Shown here: piece after piece, positions 1 to 11,488 of the stretch
How positions within the stretch are numbered: position 1 is the stretch's first letter
How the letters are laid out: the number at the start of each line of letters is the position of its first letter
Source: Leptospira venezuelensis
Lineage (GTDB): Bacteria; Spirochaetota; Leptospiria; Leptospirales; Leptospiraceae
NCBI RefSeq assembly: GCF_002150035.1
Contig: NZ_NETS01000008.1
Coordinates: 434,001 to 498,000 of the forward strand
DNA length: 64,000 bases
Reading direction: 5' to 3'
Made by a program: the position numbers and the translations under genes
Notes under the pieces: model-generated
Seen by the model: the letters and a program-made list of their open reading frames with translations, nothing else
Databases searched by the model: none
Told to the model about the DNA's origin: nothing

Positions 1-55
1 CTTGGAAACTGGAGAACATCCAAACGTTTCTCTTCCTAAAGAATTTCAAAAATAG
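1..55 (+). CDS. 3' end of an unidentified gene (partial)
   Basis: A plus-strand frame is open from the window edge and ends in a TAG at 53-55, giving a C-terminus ending PKEFQK. It stops two bases before the convergent stop of the dehydrogenase gene. Seventeen codons are too few to name a family; tight convergent packing is the main support for it being real. Confidence 0.35.
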   Translation, partial: LETGEHPNVSLPKEFQK

Positions 56-56
56 A

Positions 57-1118
57 TCAGATCGATTTTCCCGAGAGCACTAATCTTCCTAAAACTTTTC
101 CTGAAGATAGGTCATTCAAAGCGATATCTGCGTCTTTCAGATTTCTGATTTGAACCGGAACGGGACGAATTTTTTTTTCGGATACAAGCTTTAGAAGTTC
201 CTTCAACTCGCCCGGAGAACCTGTATAACTCCCTCGGACTGTTAAACTTCTCAAAGAAAGAATTGGAGTCGGGATCTTTAACTCTCCACCGAAAAGCCCT
301 ACGCTAATCAAAGTCCCATTCTTTTTCAAAAGTGAAAATCCCAAGGTAGAAGTAGCACTATTATTCACAAAATCGATCACCGCAGAAACTCCTAATAGAC
401 CCGAGATTTTTTTAACTTCGGATGCAGGATCAGTATGAGAAGAAAGAACCGTATAAAATCCAAGCTCTTTTAGTTTTTCCAGACGGGCCCCATCTAGATC
501 TAAAAAGATCACTTTTGCTTCTGTTAGAAGTGGAACTAGTTGAGAAGCAAACATCCCAAGCCCACCTGCTCCTATAATTACCAAAGAATCCGTTTTTTTA
601 AGTGGAATTGCCTTTTTCAAGGCGCCATAAGCTGTAAGTCCTGCACATGCATAAGAACATGCATATTCAGGAGACAGATCGTAAATATCTAAAAGCCATT
701 TTTCATCCGGGACTAAAATACGATCCGAATAACCTCCGTCTTGGTAGATTCCTAAAGATTTAGGAGCAGAACAGAGTTGAGGATTTCCAGATTCACATTC
801 TTCGCAAGAACCACAACCGATCCAAGGATATACTAATTTTGTTTGCCCTACGGAAACAGCAGTGACCTTAGATCCGATTTTTAAAATTTTGCCTACAACT
901 TCATGACCTGGAGTTAACGGAAGTTTGACTCCTCTATCCTTAACGAATAGTTTTTCTTCTCCGCCTATTTTATAATACCCATCCCTTAAATGAAGGTCGG
1001 AATGACAGACTCCACAAGAGATCACTTCTAATAATACTTCATGATCTTTAGGTTCTGGATCTTGTTTTTCTTCCCATTCCAAAGAAGATCCGAATTCCAC
1101 CAATCTAACACTTTTCAT
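57..1118 (-). CDS. Zinc-dependent alcohol dehydrogenase (MDR family)
   Basis: This 353-residue protein is a medium-chain dehydrogenase/reductase that oxidises an alcohol or reduces an aldehyde with NAD(P). Catalytic zinc ligands are visible as Cys38 (GVCHSD) and His72-Glu73 (GHE). The structural zinc is held by Cys102, Cys105, Cys108 and Cys116, and the Rossmann dinucleotide motif GAGGLG lies at 183-188. The length is normal for the family. It is the last gene of the minus-strand run, starting three bases after the upstream esterase gene, so the two are probably co-transcribed. The substrate cannot be read from sequence; the four-cysteine lobe argues for a true alcohol dehydrogenase rather than a zinc-free quinone reductase. 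Confidence 0.9.
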   Translation of the reverse strand: MKSVRLVEFGSSLEWEEKQDPEPKDHEVLLEVISCGVCHSDLHLRDGYYKIGGEEKLFVKDRGVKLPLTPGHEVVGKILKIGSKVTAVSVGQTKLVYPWIGCGSCEECESGNPQLCSAPKSLGIYQDGGYSDRILVPDEKWLLDIYDLSPEYACSYACAGLTAYGALKKAIPLKKTDSLVIIGAGGLGMFASQLVPLLTEAKVIFLDLDGARLEKLKELGFYTVLSSHTDPASEVKKISGLLGVSAVIDFVNNSATSTLGFSLLKKNGTLISVGLFGGELKIPTPILSLRSLTVRGSYTGSPGELKELLKLVSEKKIRPVPVQIRNLKDADIALNDLSSGKVLGRLVLSGKSI

Positions 1119-1121
1119 TTT

Positions 1122-2063
1122 TTAAAGATAAACCTCTTTTCTTTTGAAAACACGATCCATTTCTTCTGAAATCATTCTCAAACCCTCTTCCGGAGCCTTT
1201 AGAAGATTTACCTTTGTAAAAAATCCATGTGTATAACCCTTGAATTCTTTGAATAAAACAGAAACTCCTGCTTCTTTTAATTTTTCTGCATATAGTTTTC
1301 CATCATCTCTTAGAGGATCGATGTCAGCTATACAAACAATCGCAGGAGGAAGATCCTTCCAATCAGTTTGGTATAAAGGAGAAGCCTGACGATCTGATCT
1401 TGTATTGCGATCGGGAAGATATTGAGAAATAAACCATTCCATATCTTTTTTGGTAAGACCTGGACCTAATTCAAATTCTTTATACGAATCCGTATCGCAG
1501 ATCGCTTCCGTAACAGGGTAGATAAGAATCTGCAGATCGATTTTAGGACCAGCTGCTTCTTTAGCTCTCATAATGGTAGAAGCAGCCAAATTTCCTCCTG
1601 CACTATCACCCGCAACTACCAAGGGAAGATTTTTCCATAGATTTTCATTCTGAGAAAAGATCCATTCTAAGGAAGTATATGCATCTTCTAATGGCAAAGG
1701 AAATGGGAACTCAGGAGCTAATCTATAGTCGACTAAAGAAACAATACTTGAAGTGATCTCCGCAAGTGTGCGAGCAAATGGATCGAAATCTTTTAATCTT
1801 CCTACAACCCAACCTCCACCGTGGAAGTATAGAATTTTGGATTTAGGTTCTGTTTTTGGAATATAATTTTTTACGAATACGTTTCCAATTTTGGATGGGA
1901 TGGAAATATCCTGGACTTCCCGCATAGGCGGACCTTGTCCCAAAAGTTCTCCGATAGCTGAATAGCCGTCCCTTCTTTCCTGGATACTTCCTTGGGTAAA
2001 ACCTGTGAGTCCCTTAGAGGAAATCAGATTTGCGTATTCCAACATCTCCGGAGCAAATTCCAT
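1122..2063 (-). CDS. Alpha/beta hydrolase, hormone-sensitive-lipase type esterase
   Basis: This 313-residue carboxylesterase of the HSL-like class hydrolyses short-chain esters. The oxyanion-hole motif HGGGW is at 81-85, the nucleophile elbow GDSAGG at 152-157 (Ser154), and the acid and base appear as Asp249 (DPLRD) and His279 (YTHGF). There is no signal peptide, so it should be cytoplasmic. The ATG start is supported by a GGGAG six bases upstream. It is followed after three bases by the alcohol dehydrogenase, which suggests that ester cleavage and oxidation of the released alcohol could be linked; that link is inference. Confidence 0.88.
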   Translation of the reverse strand: MEFAPEMLEYANLISSKGLTGFTQGSIQERRDGYSAIGELLGQGPPMREVQDISIPSKIGNVFVKNYIPKTEPKSKILYFHGGGWVVGRLKDFDPFARTLAEITSSIVSLVDYRLAPEFPFPLPLEDAYTSLEWIFSQNENLWKNLPLVVAGDSAGGNLAASTIMRAKEAAGPKIDLQILIYPVTEAICDTDSYKEFELGPGLTKKDMEWFISQYLPDRNTRSDRQASPLYQTDWKDLPPAIVCIADIDPLRDDGKLYAEKLKEAGVSVLFKEFKGYTHGFFTKVNLLKAPEEGLRMISEEMDRVFKRKEVYL

Positions 2064-2156
2064 TCTTTTCTCCCTTCAATAAGTAAGGAAGAAAAGTATA
2101 TTATGAAACCGGCAATTTGTCGTTCCAATTTATAGATCGGGAAAGGAGAAGTGAAC

Positions 2157-2774
2157 TTAAAAAGAGGAGCGATTTGCTTCCATATAATAATGGTTAGGCA
2201 CGAGTCCTTTGGGCCCGGAAAAATTCCTGGCTTCTATAATCTCAAATCCTAGTTTACTATACAAGCCTTGAGCGTTTGGATTCTCTTGGGAAACATCCAG
2301 GGAAATTTTGTCGTAACCTGGATAAGTCGAAACAGCAAATCTCATCAACTTCTCCGCTATTCCTTGTCTTCTTTCTTTCGCCGGAACAGCGATATGTCCC
2401 AAGTATAATCTACCGGATTTAGGAGGTTGGATCATTCCTTCCATACTTAATCCTCGGATCGCAACTTTAGGCGCTCTTAGACCATAAATACGGAAAATAT
2501 TTCCTGCAGTAGCGGCATTTTGAAAGAAGAAGTTCTCTGAACGGAATATAACGATACTTCCTACTACCTCACCCTTCTTTTCAGCCAAATAATGATTCTT
2601 ATAACTGAATGTGTTTTTGGTTCCCTGGAAGGACTTGATCAGAAAATCCTGGGCGGAAATTTTTCCCTCGTTAAACACATAGTCCCAGGCAGCAGGCCCG
2701 GAACTATAGATCAAAGGAACAGCAGCAGTCGCGTCTTCAGGTCTGGCAGGGCGGATAGTAATTTCGTTAGACAT
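2157..2774 (-). CDS. GNAT-family N-acetyltransferase
   Basis: This 205-residue protein is a GCN5-related acetyltransferase transferring acetyl from acetyl-CoA to an unknown amine. The core is visible as the beta-4 strand LGHIAV (125-130) followed by the pyrophosphate-binding loop RRQGIA (135-140), and a C-terminal segment NPNAQGLYSKLGFE that is diagnostic of the fold. An insert of about 40 residues at 82-122 before motif A is longer than usual and may shape substrate specificity. The start lies two bases after the upstream TPR gene stop, so the pair is translationally close. Confidence 0.83.
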   Translation of the reverse strand: MSNEITIRPARPEDATAAVPLIYSSGPAAWDYVFNEGKISAQDFLIKSFQGTKNTFSYKNHYLAEKKGEVVGSIVIFRSENFFFQNAATAGNIFRIYGLRAPKVAIRGLSMEGMIQPPKSGRLYLGHIAVPAKERRQGIAEKLMRFAVSTYPGYDKISLDVSQENPNAQGLYSKLGFEIIEARNFSGPKGLVPNHYYMEANRSSF

Positions 2775-2776
2775 TC

Positions 2777-3247
2777 TTAGATCGCTGAGTTGAGTTCTTC
2801 TCTTAGGCGTTTTGCCTCTTCGAAGTCAGGCTTCATTACGATTGCCTTATGCAAATACTGTAAAGACCTTTCTGGACGATTCCAAATCTTATAAAGAGTA
2901 GCAAGATTAAAAAGAGAAATATGAGGTGCGTCGTTTAGGGTGCAACGAAGTGATTTTTTCAGCCAGAAAACGGATTCTCTTTCTCTTCCCATACGAAGAA
3001 GAAGGATTCCTATTTCGTTGCAAGGATTTCCGTATTCAGGATTCACTTCTACGGAACGGTAGAAATAGTACAGACCTTTTTTCCAATTACTTCTTTGGTT
3101 TTCAATCAAACCCAGAAAAAAGTAGGTCTCATGGCTTTCGGTATCTTCCAGTGAGGATTTTAGTAGGAATTCCGCACGATCCAAATCGCCGGTTCTGTAA
3201 AAAAATTTAGATGCTTCTAGCTTGTCTTCAGGCGTCAGGTTTTCCAA
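2777..3247 (-). CDS. Small tetratricopeptide-repeat protein
   Basis: A 156-residue all-helical protein with about four TPR-like units, for example ASKFFYRTGDLDRAEFLL and SLQYLHKAIVMKPDFEEA. There is no signal peptide, so a cytoplasmic scaffold or protein-interaction role is likely. The start is TTG; no ATG lies nearby in frame. It sits 47 bases after dxs and two bases before the GNAT gene, in the same direction as both. No specific partner can be inferred. Confidence 0.7.
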   Translation of the reverse strand: MENLTPEDKLEASKFFYRTGDLDRAEFLLKSSLEDTESHETYFFLGLIENQRSNWKKGLYYFYRSVEVNPEYGNPCNEIGILLLRMGRERESVFWLKKSLRCTLNDAPHISLFNLATLYKIWNRPERSLQYLHKAIVMKPDFEEAKRLREELNSAI

Positions 3248-3294
3248 TTATCTACCCGTTTTTATTTTTATTTTCGGACGCCTCTTGAAATAGC

Positions 3295-5208
3295 TTAATT
3301 CCGTTTTCCGTGTAGGACTTCCTTCTTTACATTTTCCCGAAGGAACTTGGAGATACTCTGAGCATCCAATCCGTACTCGGCAAAAATTTCCTTTCTCTCC
3401 CCGTGGTGGATTACCTCGGAAGGGAAAGCGAATGTTTTGATAAAACGTCCCAAATACTCCGGAGAGATCCTGTTTAGTAAATATCCGGAAGCTCCTCCAT
3501 CTAGATAACTCTCATCCAGGATTGCAAAATGACGAACATGAGAAAGTTCTTCGTCCAAAGCATCTTTGCCTAGGGGACGAAGCCAAATCAGGTCGATTAA
3601 TGTGACTGAATATCCTTCTTGTTCGAGTAGACTTGCTACCTTCTTCGCTTCTTCTAACATAGAACCGATGGAAAGAAGAGCGATATCCGTTCCTCTTTGC
3701 AGTACTCTAAAACTTCCAGGTTTTAGATCCTTCTCCGCTCCAAAATCTAAACCGGAAAGTTCTACGTTTGCTTTAGGAAATCGGATCGCAATCGGAGACT
3801 TATCATAGCTCTCCATAAACTTAAGTGAATCCACCAGGTCCTGTCCGGAAGAAGGCACAAACACATCCATATTCGGTAAGGATAGAAGATAACTTAGATC
3901 GAATAATCCTTGGTGAGTCTCCCCATCCGGCCCAACACAACCTGCTCTATCGATCACGAACCGAACAGGAAGGTTCATCAGGGAAACATCCTCCACTAAC
4001 TGGTCCATTCCCCTGGTCAAAAAGGTAGAATAAATACACATATAAGGGATCACATCCCCGTTCGTCATCGCTCCCGCAAATGCAACAGAATGTTGTTCCG
4101 CGATACCCACATCGTACACATGATCCGGGAATTTAGAAACATATTCCCCGAGTCCAGAACCTTCTATCATTGCTGGAGTGACAGCGGCAATTCTTGGATT
4201 TTTTTCTGTCAGGTTGGAGAGCACCTTACCCACTATCTTAGAATAAGAAATTTTAGAAGAATCGCCTGAATCCATAGCTCCATCTTCCTTGCGGAACGGA
4301 GTTACTCCATGGTATTTAATTGGATCCTTCTCTGCAGGAACGTAACCTTTTCCTTTCTGAGTGATTGTATGAAAAAGAACAGGTCCTTTCATGGTCTTGA
4401 TCTTTCTAAGCATCTTAACCAAACGAACTACATCGTGACCATCTTCAGGTCCTATATAAATAAAACCTAAATCTTCGAAAAGTCCGCCAGGAGTGAAAAC
4501 ATCTTTGAATCCTTTTTCTACCCTTCTGAAAAAACTTTCCATTGCGGGTCCAACGATCGGTAACCATTTAAGGAAAGTGTAAAATATTCTTTTCCAGTTC
4601 AGATAAAAATGAGAGCTGATGATATTATTCAGATAGTTGGAGATAGATCCGACATTCTTAGAGATAGACATATAATTGTCGTTTAGGACCACGAGCAGAT
4701 CTTTTTTAAGATGACCTGCATGGTTCATCGCTTCTAAAGCCATACCAGTGGCGATAGATGCATCTCCAATAATTGCTGCGACTGCGTAATCTTTTCCAGT
4801 CAGATCTCGAGCAACTGCTTCTCCCAAGGCTTGGGAAATAGAAGTGCCCGCATGGCCTGTATTATATAGGTCATAAACTGACTCTTCTCTTTTAGGAAAT
4901 CCTGAAAGTCCTTTGAATTTACGAACTGTGGAAAGTTTTTCTTTTCTGCCTGTTAGGATTTTATGAGGATATGTTTGATGTCCTACATCCCAGATAAGTC
5001 TGTCGTTTGGAGTATCAAAAACGTAATGTAAAGCGACTGTGAGTTCAACAACTCCCAAGTTACTCGCGAAATGCCCTCCGATCCCGGAGAGAGTATCAAT
5101 GATATAATTTCGGATCTCGGAACAGAGTTTAGGCAGTTCCTCGAGGGGCAATTTTCTGAGATCCGCCGGAAGGCGGATCCCGTTCAATAACGAATCTTCC
5201 TGTTGCAT
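3295..5208 (-). CDS. dxs: 1-deoxy-D-xylulose-5-phosphate synthase
   Basis: This 637-residue enzyme condenses pyruvate and glyceraldehyde 3-phosphate into DXP, the first step of the MEP isoprenoid pathway. The thiamine-diphosphate site reads GDA at 148-150 with Asn178 in VLNDN; most homologues have GDG, a mild substitution that keeps the Mg ligands. The N-terminal GGHFASNLGVVELT block, the transketolase central domain (GIAEQH) and the C-terminal domain are all present, and the length is normal. The next MEP enzyme gene, dxr, lies about 8 kb away on the same strand. dxs starts 18 bases after the cyclase stop. Confidence 0.96.
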   Translation of the reverse strand: MQQEDSLLNGIRLPADLRKLPLEELPKLCSEIRNYIIDTLSGIGGHFASNLGVVELTVALHYVFDTPNDRLIWDVGHQTYPHKILTGRKEKLSTVRKFKGLSGFPKREESVYDLYNTGHAGTSISQALGEAVARDLTGKDYAVAAIIGDASIATGMALEAMNHAGHLKKDLLVVLNDNYMSISKNVGSISNYLNNIISSHFYLNWKRIFYTFLKWLPIVGPAMESFFRRVEKGFKDVFTPGGLFEDLGFIYIGPEDGHDVVRLVKMLRKIKTMKGPVLFHTITQKGKGYVPAEKDPIKYHGVTPFRKEDGAMDSGDSSKISYSKIVGKVLSNLTEKNPRIAAVTPAMIEGSGLGEYVSKFPDHVYDVGIAEQHSVAFAGAMTNGDVIPYMCIYSTFLTRGMDQLVEDVSLMNLPVRFVIDRAGCVGPDGETHQGLFDLSYLLSLPNMDVFVPSSGQDLVDSLKFMESYDKSPIAIRFPKANVELSGLDFGAEKDLKPGSFRVLQRGTDIALLSIGSMLEEAKKVASLLEQEGYSVTLIDLIWLRPLGKDALDEELSHVRHFAILDESYLDGGASGYLLNRISPEYLGRFIKTFAFPSEVIHHGERKEIFAEYGLDAQSISKFLRENVKKEVLHGKRN

Positions 5209-5226
5209 GTATTCCGTCTTTGACGG

Positions 5227-7557
<2,331 letters not shown>

Positions 7558-7680
7558 TCTTTCCTCCGATCCGGAAGATTCTCTCTAACGGGACGGTTTC
7601 GTCAATTTTCTTCCCAATTCAGGAAAGAAAATATCGACTATTTCATGCAGAGGTGCTAGACGCGGAGGGTTTTGGGGAAT

Positions 7681-7694
7681 GTAGGAATTCCTAC
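7681..7694. repeat. Perfect 14-bp palindrome downstream of trpA
   Basis: GTAGGAATTCCTAC is exactly self-complementary and lies 16 bases beyond the trpA stop, in the 153-base gap before the cyclase gene. It could be an operator or a weak transcript end; no U-tract adjoins it on the transcribed side. Confidence 0.45.
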
Positions 7695-7710
7695 TTCACT
7701 GCTTTGTGTG

Positions 7711-8514
7711 CTAGTTTTTTCCTCTCAAAGAACCAGAAATCGATTGTGCATATTCTTCCAGTTTTTTTCTACAAAGACTAGGGTTAGAACCATTCTCTTC
7801 TATGATCCTTTGTACTGCGGAACCTATGATGATCCCATCTGCATACGCGGAAATTTCTTTTGCCTGTTCTGCGTCTGAGATCCCAAATCCGGCGCTCACA
7901 GGAAGTGAGATAATATCTTTCGTTATTTTGATCCTATCTTCCAGATCCGCGGAGATTGATTTTCTTTCTCCAGTCACTCCATACGAAGTAACATAATAGA
8001 TAAATCCGGAAGCAAAATCACGAATTCCTTTCATCCGATTCAAAGGAGTCGCTGGGGTTACCAAATGGATCAGATCTATCCCTCTTCTTTTTAAGGATTT
8101 GAATAGTTTGTCCGTCTCAGGGGTATCATACGGAAGATCAGGAATGATCATACCTTGGATACCCGCAATTTTAGCCTTCTCCGCAAACTTTTCAAAACCA
8201 TAATGAAAGATCGGATTAAAATACGTTAGATACACTAGAGGAATATGAGGATGCAAAGAATGTATCTTTTCAGTTGTTTCCAAAATTGTATCCATGGAGA
8301 ACGGATTCGCAAGAGCACGTTTGAATGCTTTTTGAATTACAGGTCCATCAGCAACTGGATCAGAGAATGGGATTCCAAGTTCTAAAATATCAGCGCCACC
8401 TCTAATAAGAGCATCCGCCCAATCCACACATAGATCGTAGTTCGGATCTCCTAAAGATATATAAGGGATGAATGCGCTTTTTGAATCTGAAAAAACGCTC
8501 TTAATTGCGCTCAA
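7711..8514 (-). CDS. trpA: Tryptophan synthase alpha chain
   Basis: This 267-residue TIM-barrel subunit cleaves indole-3-glycerol phosphate to indole and glyceraldehyde 3-phosphate and channels indole to TrpB. Catalytic Glu45 (LELGIPF) and Asp56 (DPVADGP) are in place, as are the phosphate-binding loops (YYVTSYGVTGER, SAGFGISD). It overlaps the end of trpB by four bases (ATGA-type coupling), as expected for an equimolar complex. No other trp genes are nearby. Confidence 0.97.
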   Translation of the reverse strand: MSAIKSVFSDSKSAFIPYISLGDPNYDLCVDWADALIRGGADILELGIPFSDPVADGPVIQKAFKRALANPFSMDTILETTEKIHSLHPHIPLVYLTYFNPIFHYGFEKFAEKAKIAGIQGMIIPDLPYDTPETDKLFKSLKRRGIDLIHLVTPATPLNRMKGIRDFASGFIYYVTSYGVTGERKSISADLEDRIKITKDIISLPVSAGFGISDAEQAKEISAYADGIIIGSAVQRIIEENGSNPSLCRKKLEEYAQSISGSLRGKN

Positions 8515-9725
8515 ATCAAATCTCCTTGTGAAAGACCAACCAGTCTAGCTACTTCAGCAACGTCCTTATCTCCTCTTCCTGAAAGACAGATCAGAATGTC
8601 TTTTTTCTTTCCGAGTTCCTTTGCAAGGTCCTTTGCATATCGGAAAGCATGAGCAGTTTCTAATGCAGGGATAATACCTTCTACTCTACAAACTTCCATG
8701 AATGCATCCAAGGCACCCTGATCAGAAACTGTTTCGTATTTCACTCTTCCAGTTGAATGTAGATGAGCATGCTCAGGTCCAACTCCAGGATAATCTAATC
8801 CAGCAGAAACGGAGTGAGCCGGAACTACTTGTCCACCATCATCTTGGATCACTAAAGTTTTGGTTCCGTGTAAAAAACCAGTCTTACCAAAAAGCATAGT
8901 GGCAGAATGTTCTCCAGGAGAAGGTCCCCTTCCCCCAGCTTCCACTCCGTATAGTTTTACTTTTTTATCATTTAGAAATCCGTAAAACATTCCCATCGCA
9001 TTGGAACCGCCGCCTACACAAGCGACTACAGCATCCGGAAGTTTATCGTTCTCTTTTTTGAACTGTTTTTTGGACTCTTCCCCCACCACTTTTTGGAAAT
9101 CACGAACGATTGTAGGAAATGGATGCGGCCCGATTACGGAACCTACTATATAATGAGTATTAGAAACATTTAATGCCCAATCTCTCATCGCTTCGGAGGT
9201 AGCGTCTTTTAAAGTTGCAGTCCCGGAAGAAACTCCTATCACCTTCGCTCCAAGCATTTGCATACGGATCGCATTCAGTTTTTGGCGGCGGAGATCTTCT
9301 TCTCCCATAAAAATAGCAGTTTCAAATTCGAAGAGCGCACCTACAGTTGCAGTTGCCACACCATGTTGGCCAGCTCCTGTTTCTGCAATGATCCTACGTT
9401 TACCCATTGCCTTTGCAATAAGAGCCTGACCGATCGTATTATTGATCTTATGTGCACCTGTATGGTTCAGGTCTTCACGCTTCAGCCAAATTTTAGCTCC
9501 ACCCCATGCCTTGGTCAGCTTCTCAGCATAGGTGAGAGGAGAAGGTCTTCCGATATAATTCTTTCTGTAAAACTCCAGATCCTTTTGGAATTTTTTATCC
9601 TTACGGAGTTTATTGTAAGTATCTTCCAACTCGATCAACGCTTCGGTCAAGATCTCAGGGGAATATCTTCCTCCAAAATCTCCGAAGTATCCTTCTTTTT
9701 CAGTGAAGCTGCGTTCTTTAGCCAT
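8511..9725 (-). CDS. trpB: Tryptophan synthase beta chain
   Basis: This 404-residue PLP enzyme joins indole and serine to make tryptophan. The PLP lysine is Lys93 in HTGAHKINN, and the glycine-rich phosphate-binding loop GGGSNAMG is at 238-245. The length and the N-terminal YFGDFGGRY signature mark the standard TrpB1 type that partners TrpA. The gene follows proS by 17 bases and overlaps trpA by four, so it probably belongs to the long minus-strand operon. Confidence 0.97.
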   Translation of the reverse strand: MAKERSFTEKEGYFGDFGGRYSPEILTEALIELEDTYNKLRKDKKFQKDLEFYRKNYIGRPSPLTYAEKLTKAWGGAKIWLKREDLNHTGAHKINNTIGQALIAKAMGKRRIIAETGAGQHGVATATVGALFEFETAIFMGEEDLRRQKLNAIRMQMLGAKVIGVSSGTATLKDATSEAMRDWALNVSNTHYIVGSVIGPHPFPTIVRDFQKVVGEESKKQFKKENDKLPDAVVACVGGGSNAMGMFYGFLNDKKVKLYGVEAGGRGPSPGEHSATMLFGKTGFLHGTKTLVIQDDGGQVVPAHSVSAGLDYPGVGPEHAHLHSTGRVKYETVSDQGALDAFMEVCRVEGIIPALETAHAFRYAKDLAKELGKKKDILICLSGRGDKDVAEVARLVGLSQGDLI

Positions 9726-9742
9726 GACAGTTTTTGAAGGGA

Positions 9743-11479
9743 TTAATCTCCCAACAACTCCTGGTATAATTCCTGACGTAGGTTTTCCACTCTGGTATTC
9801 AAATCATCAAAGTCCGTGAACTTGAAAGTTTCATCCTTATCATATTTACGATTATAGATGGAAATTTCGCCGGACTCGAAAAACTTTTTACCAACAGTGA
9901 TACGAATCGGGAAACCGATCAGCTCGGAATCCTTAAACTTGAATCCAGGTCCAAGATCTCGTTCATCCCAGAATACCTCGAAACCTTCGTTCTTTAGATT
10001 TTCGTAAAATTCTAATGCCTTTGTATCTTGTTCCTCACCTTTAGTGAGAGTCACAAGACCAATTTCAAAAGGAGCAATACTGATTGGCCAGTAAATACCC
10101 TTATCATCATTACATTGTTCTATAACTGTAGCCATAGTACGGTTCACACCGATACCATAACATCCCATGGTAAGAGTTTTTGCCTTACCTTGTTGGTCCA
10201 ATACTTGGATCTGGAAAGACTTAGTATATTTATCTCCAAGTTTGAAGATATGACCTACTTCTATTCCTTTCTCTGCTTTTAGAGTTTTTGCGCAGGTAGG
10301 ACAAGGATCTCCCTCTCTTGCCATAGCAACATCAGCAGTTTCGTATTGGACCTTGATCTCGGAAGTAGGAACATATCCTTGGATATGGAAATCTTCTTTT
10401 CCTCCACCTACAATATAGGCACCATCTTTTTGGATAGAAGAGTCCAAAATTACCTTAAACCCAGGACCTGCATCAGAAGGCCCGATAAACCCAGGAACTA
10501 AATTAGAATTTTTTAATTCAGGCTCTGGAATCATATCCAAGTCGGACCATTTTAAATAAGACTTAAGTTTATGCTCATTCAGCTCCAGGTCCCCTCTTAA
10601 GAATACCAACAGTTTCTCTTTTCCATTCTGAAAAGCAACCGCCTTGATCGTATCCTGAGCGCGAACATTTAAGAAAGAAGCAACGTCTTCGATGGACTTT
10701 TTACCTGGAGTTGCCACTTCCTTTTTATCCTTAGGCCCTTTTGGAGAATCCTCTGCCTTTGCAATAAAAGGAGTTTTTTCACTATTAGAATTATAACCGC
10801 AGTCTCCGCAAAGAAGAAGTGTCTCTTCTCCAATAGGCGAAACCACCATAAATTCCTCAGAAGCGGAACCACCCATTGTTCCTGAATCCGCTTGGACTGG
10901 GATAGTCTTCAAACCGCAACGTTGGAAAATTTTGCGATAGGCGGTTCTCATTTCCTGGTAAGTAGCATCTAAAGAAACATCGTCCAAATGATAAGAATAT
11001 GCATCTTTCATAATGAACTCTCTAGAACGAATTACTCCGAATCTAGGACGGATCTCATCTCTAAACTTGGTGTGGATCTGATAAACATTAATAGGCAGAT
11101 CCTTATATGATTTCAGTAAAGGTTTTACTAAATAGGAGAAGGATTCCTCATGAGTAGGTCCAAGTGCATACCATTGGTCATGGCGATCTTTTACTCGCAT
11201 CATTTCCGGGCCCATAGCACTCCATCTTCCGGATTGTTCCCAAAACTCGGAAGGTGTCATGATCGGAAGTTCAAATTCCAATGCACCGGTTGCGTCCATT
11301 TCTTCGCGGACAATATTTTCGATTTTTTTAAGGATACGTAATCCTAATGGTAGGAAAAAATAAAAACCAGAGCCTGATTTTCTAACCAGACCAGCTCGTA
11401 TCATCAGCCTATGGGAAGCGACTACCGCGTCCGAAGGATTTTCTTTTTCCGTAGGTACTAAATATTTAGATGCTCTCAT
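9743..11479 (-). CDS. proS: Prolyl-tRNA synthetase (bacterial type with editing domain)
   Basis: This 578-residue class II aminoacyl-tRNA synthetase charges tRNA-Pro. Class II motif 2 is visible in FRDEIRPRFGVIRSREFIMK and motif 3 in GCYGIGVNRTMATV. Between them (about 245-390) is the YbaK-type INS editing domain, which removes mischarged alanine. The anticodon-binding domain follows at the C-terminus. The arrangement is that of the bacterial ProS, not the archaeal-eukaryotic form. It begins nine bases after rseP. Confidence 0.97.
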   Translation of the reverse strand: MRASKYLVPTEKENPSDAVVASHRLMIRAGLVRKSGSGFYFFLPLGLRILKKIENIVREEMDATGALEFELPIMTPSEFWEQSGRWSAMGPEMMRVKDRHDQWYALGPTHEESFSYLVKPLLKSYKDLPINVYQIHTKFRDEIRPRFGVIRSREFIMKDAYSYHLDDVSLDATYQEMRTAYRKIFQRCGLKTIPVQADSGTMGGSASEEFMVVSPIGEETLLLCGDCGYNSNSEKTPFIAKAEDSPKGPKDKKEVATPGKKSIEDVASFLNVRAQDTIKAVAFQNGKEKLLVFLRGDLELNEHKLKSYLKWSDLDMIPEPELKNSNLVPGFIGPSDAGPGFKVILDSSIQKDGAYIVGGGKEDFHIQGYVPTSEIKVQYETADVAMAREGDPCPTCAKTLKAEKGIEVGHIFKLGDKYTKSFQIQVLDQQGKAKTLTMGCYGIGVNRTMATVIEQCNDDKGIYWPISIAPFEIGLVTLTKGEEQDTKALEFYENLKNEGFEVFWDERDLGPGFKFKDSELIGFPIRITVGKKFFESGEISIYNRKYDKDETFKFTDFDDLNTRVENLRQELYQELLGD

Positions 11480-11488
11480 GACTCTCGA

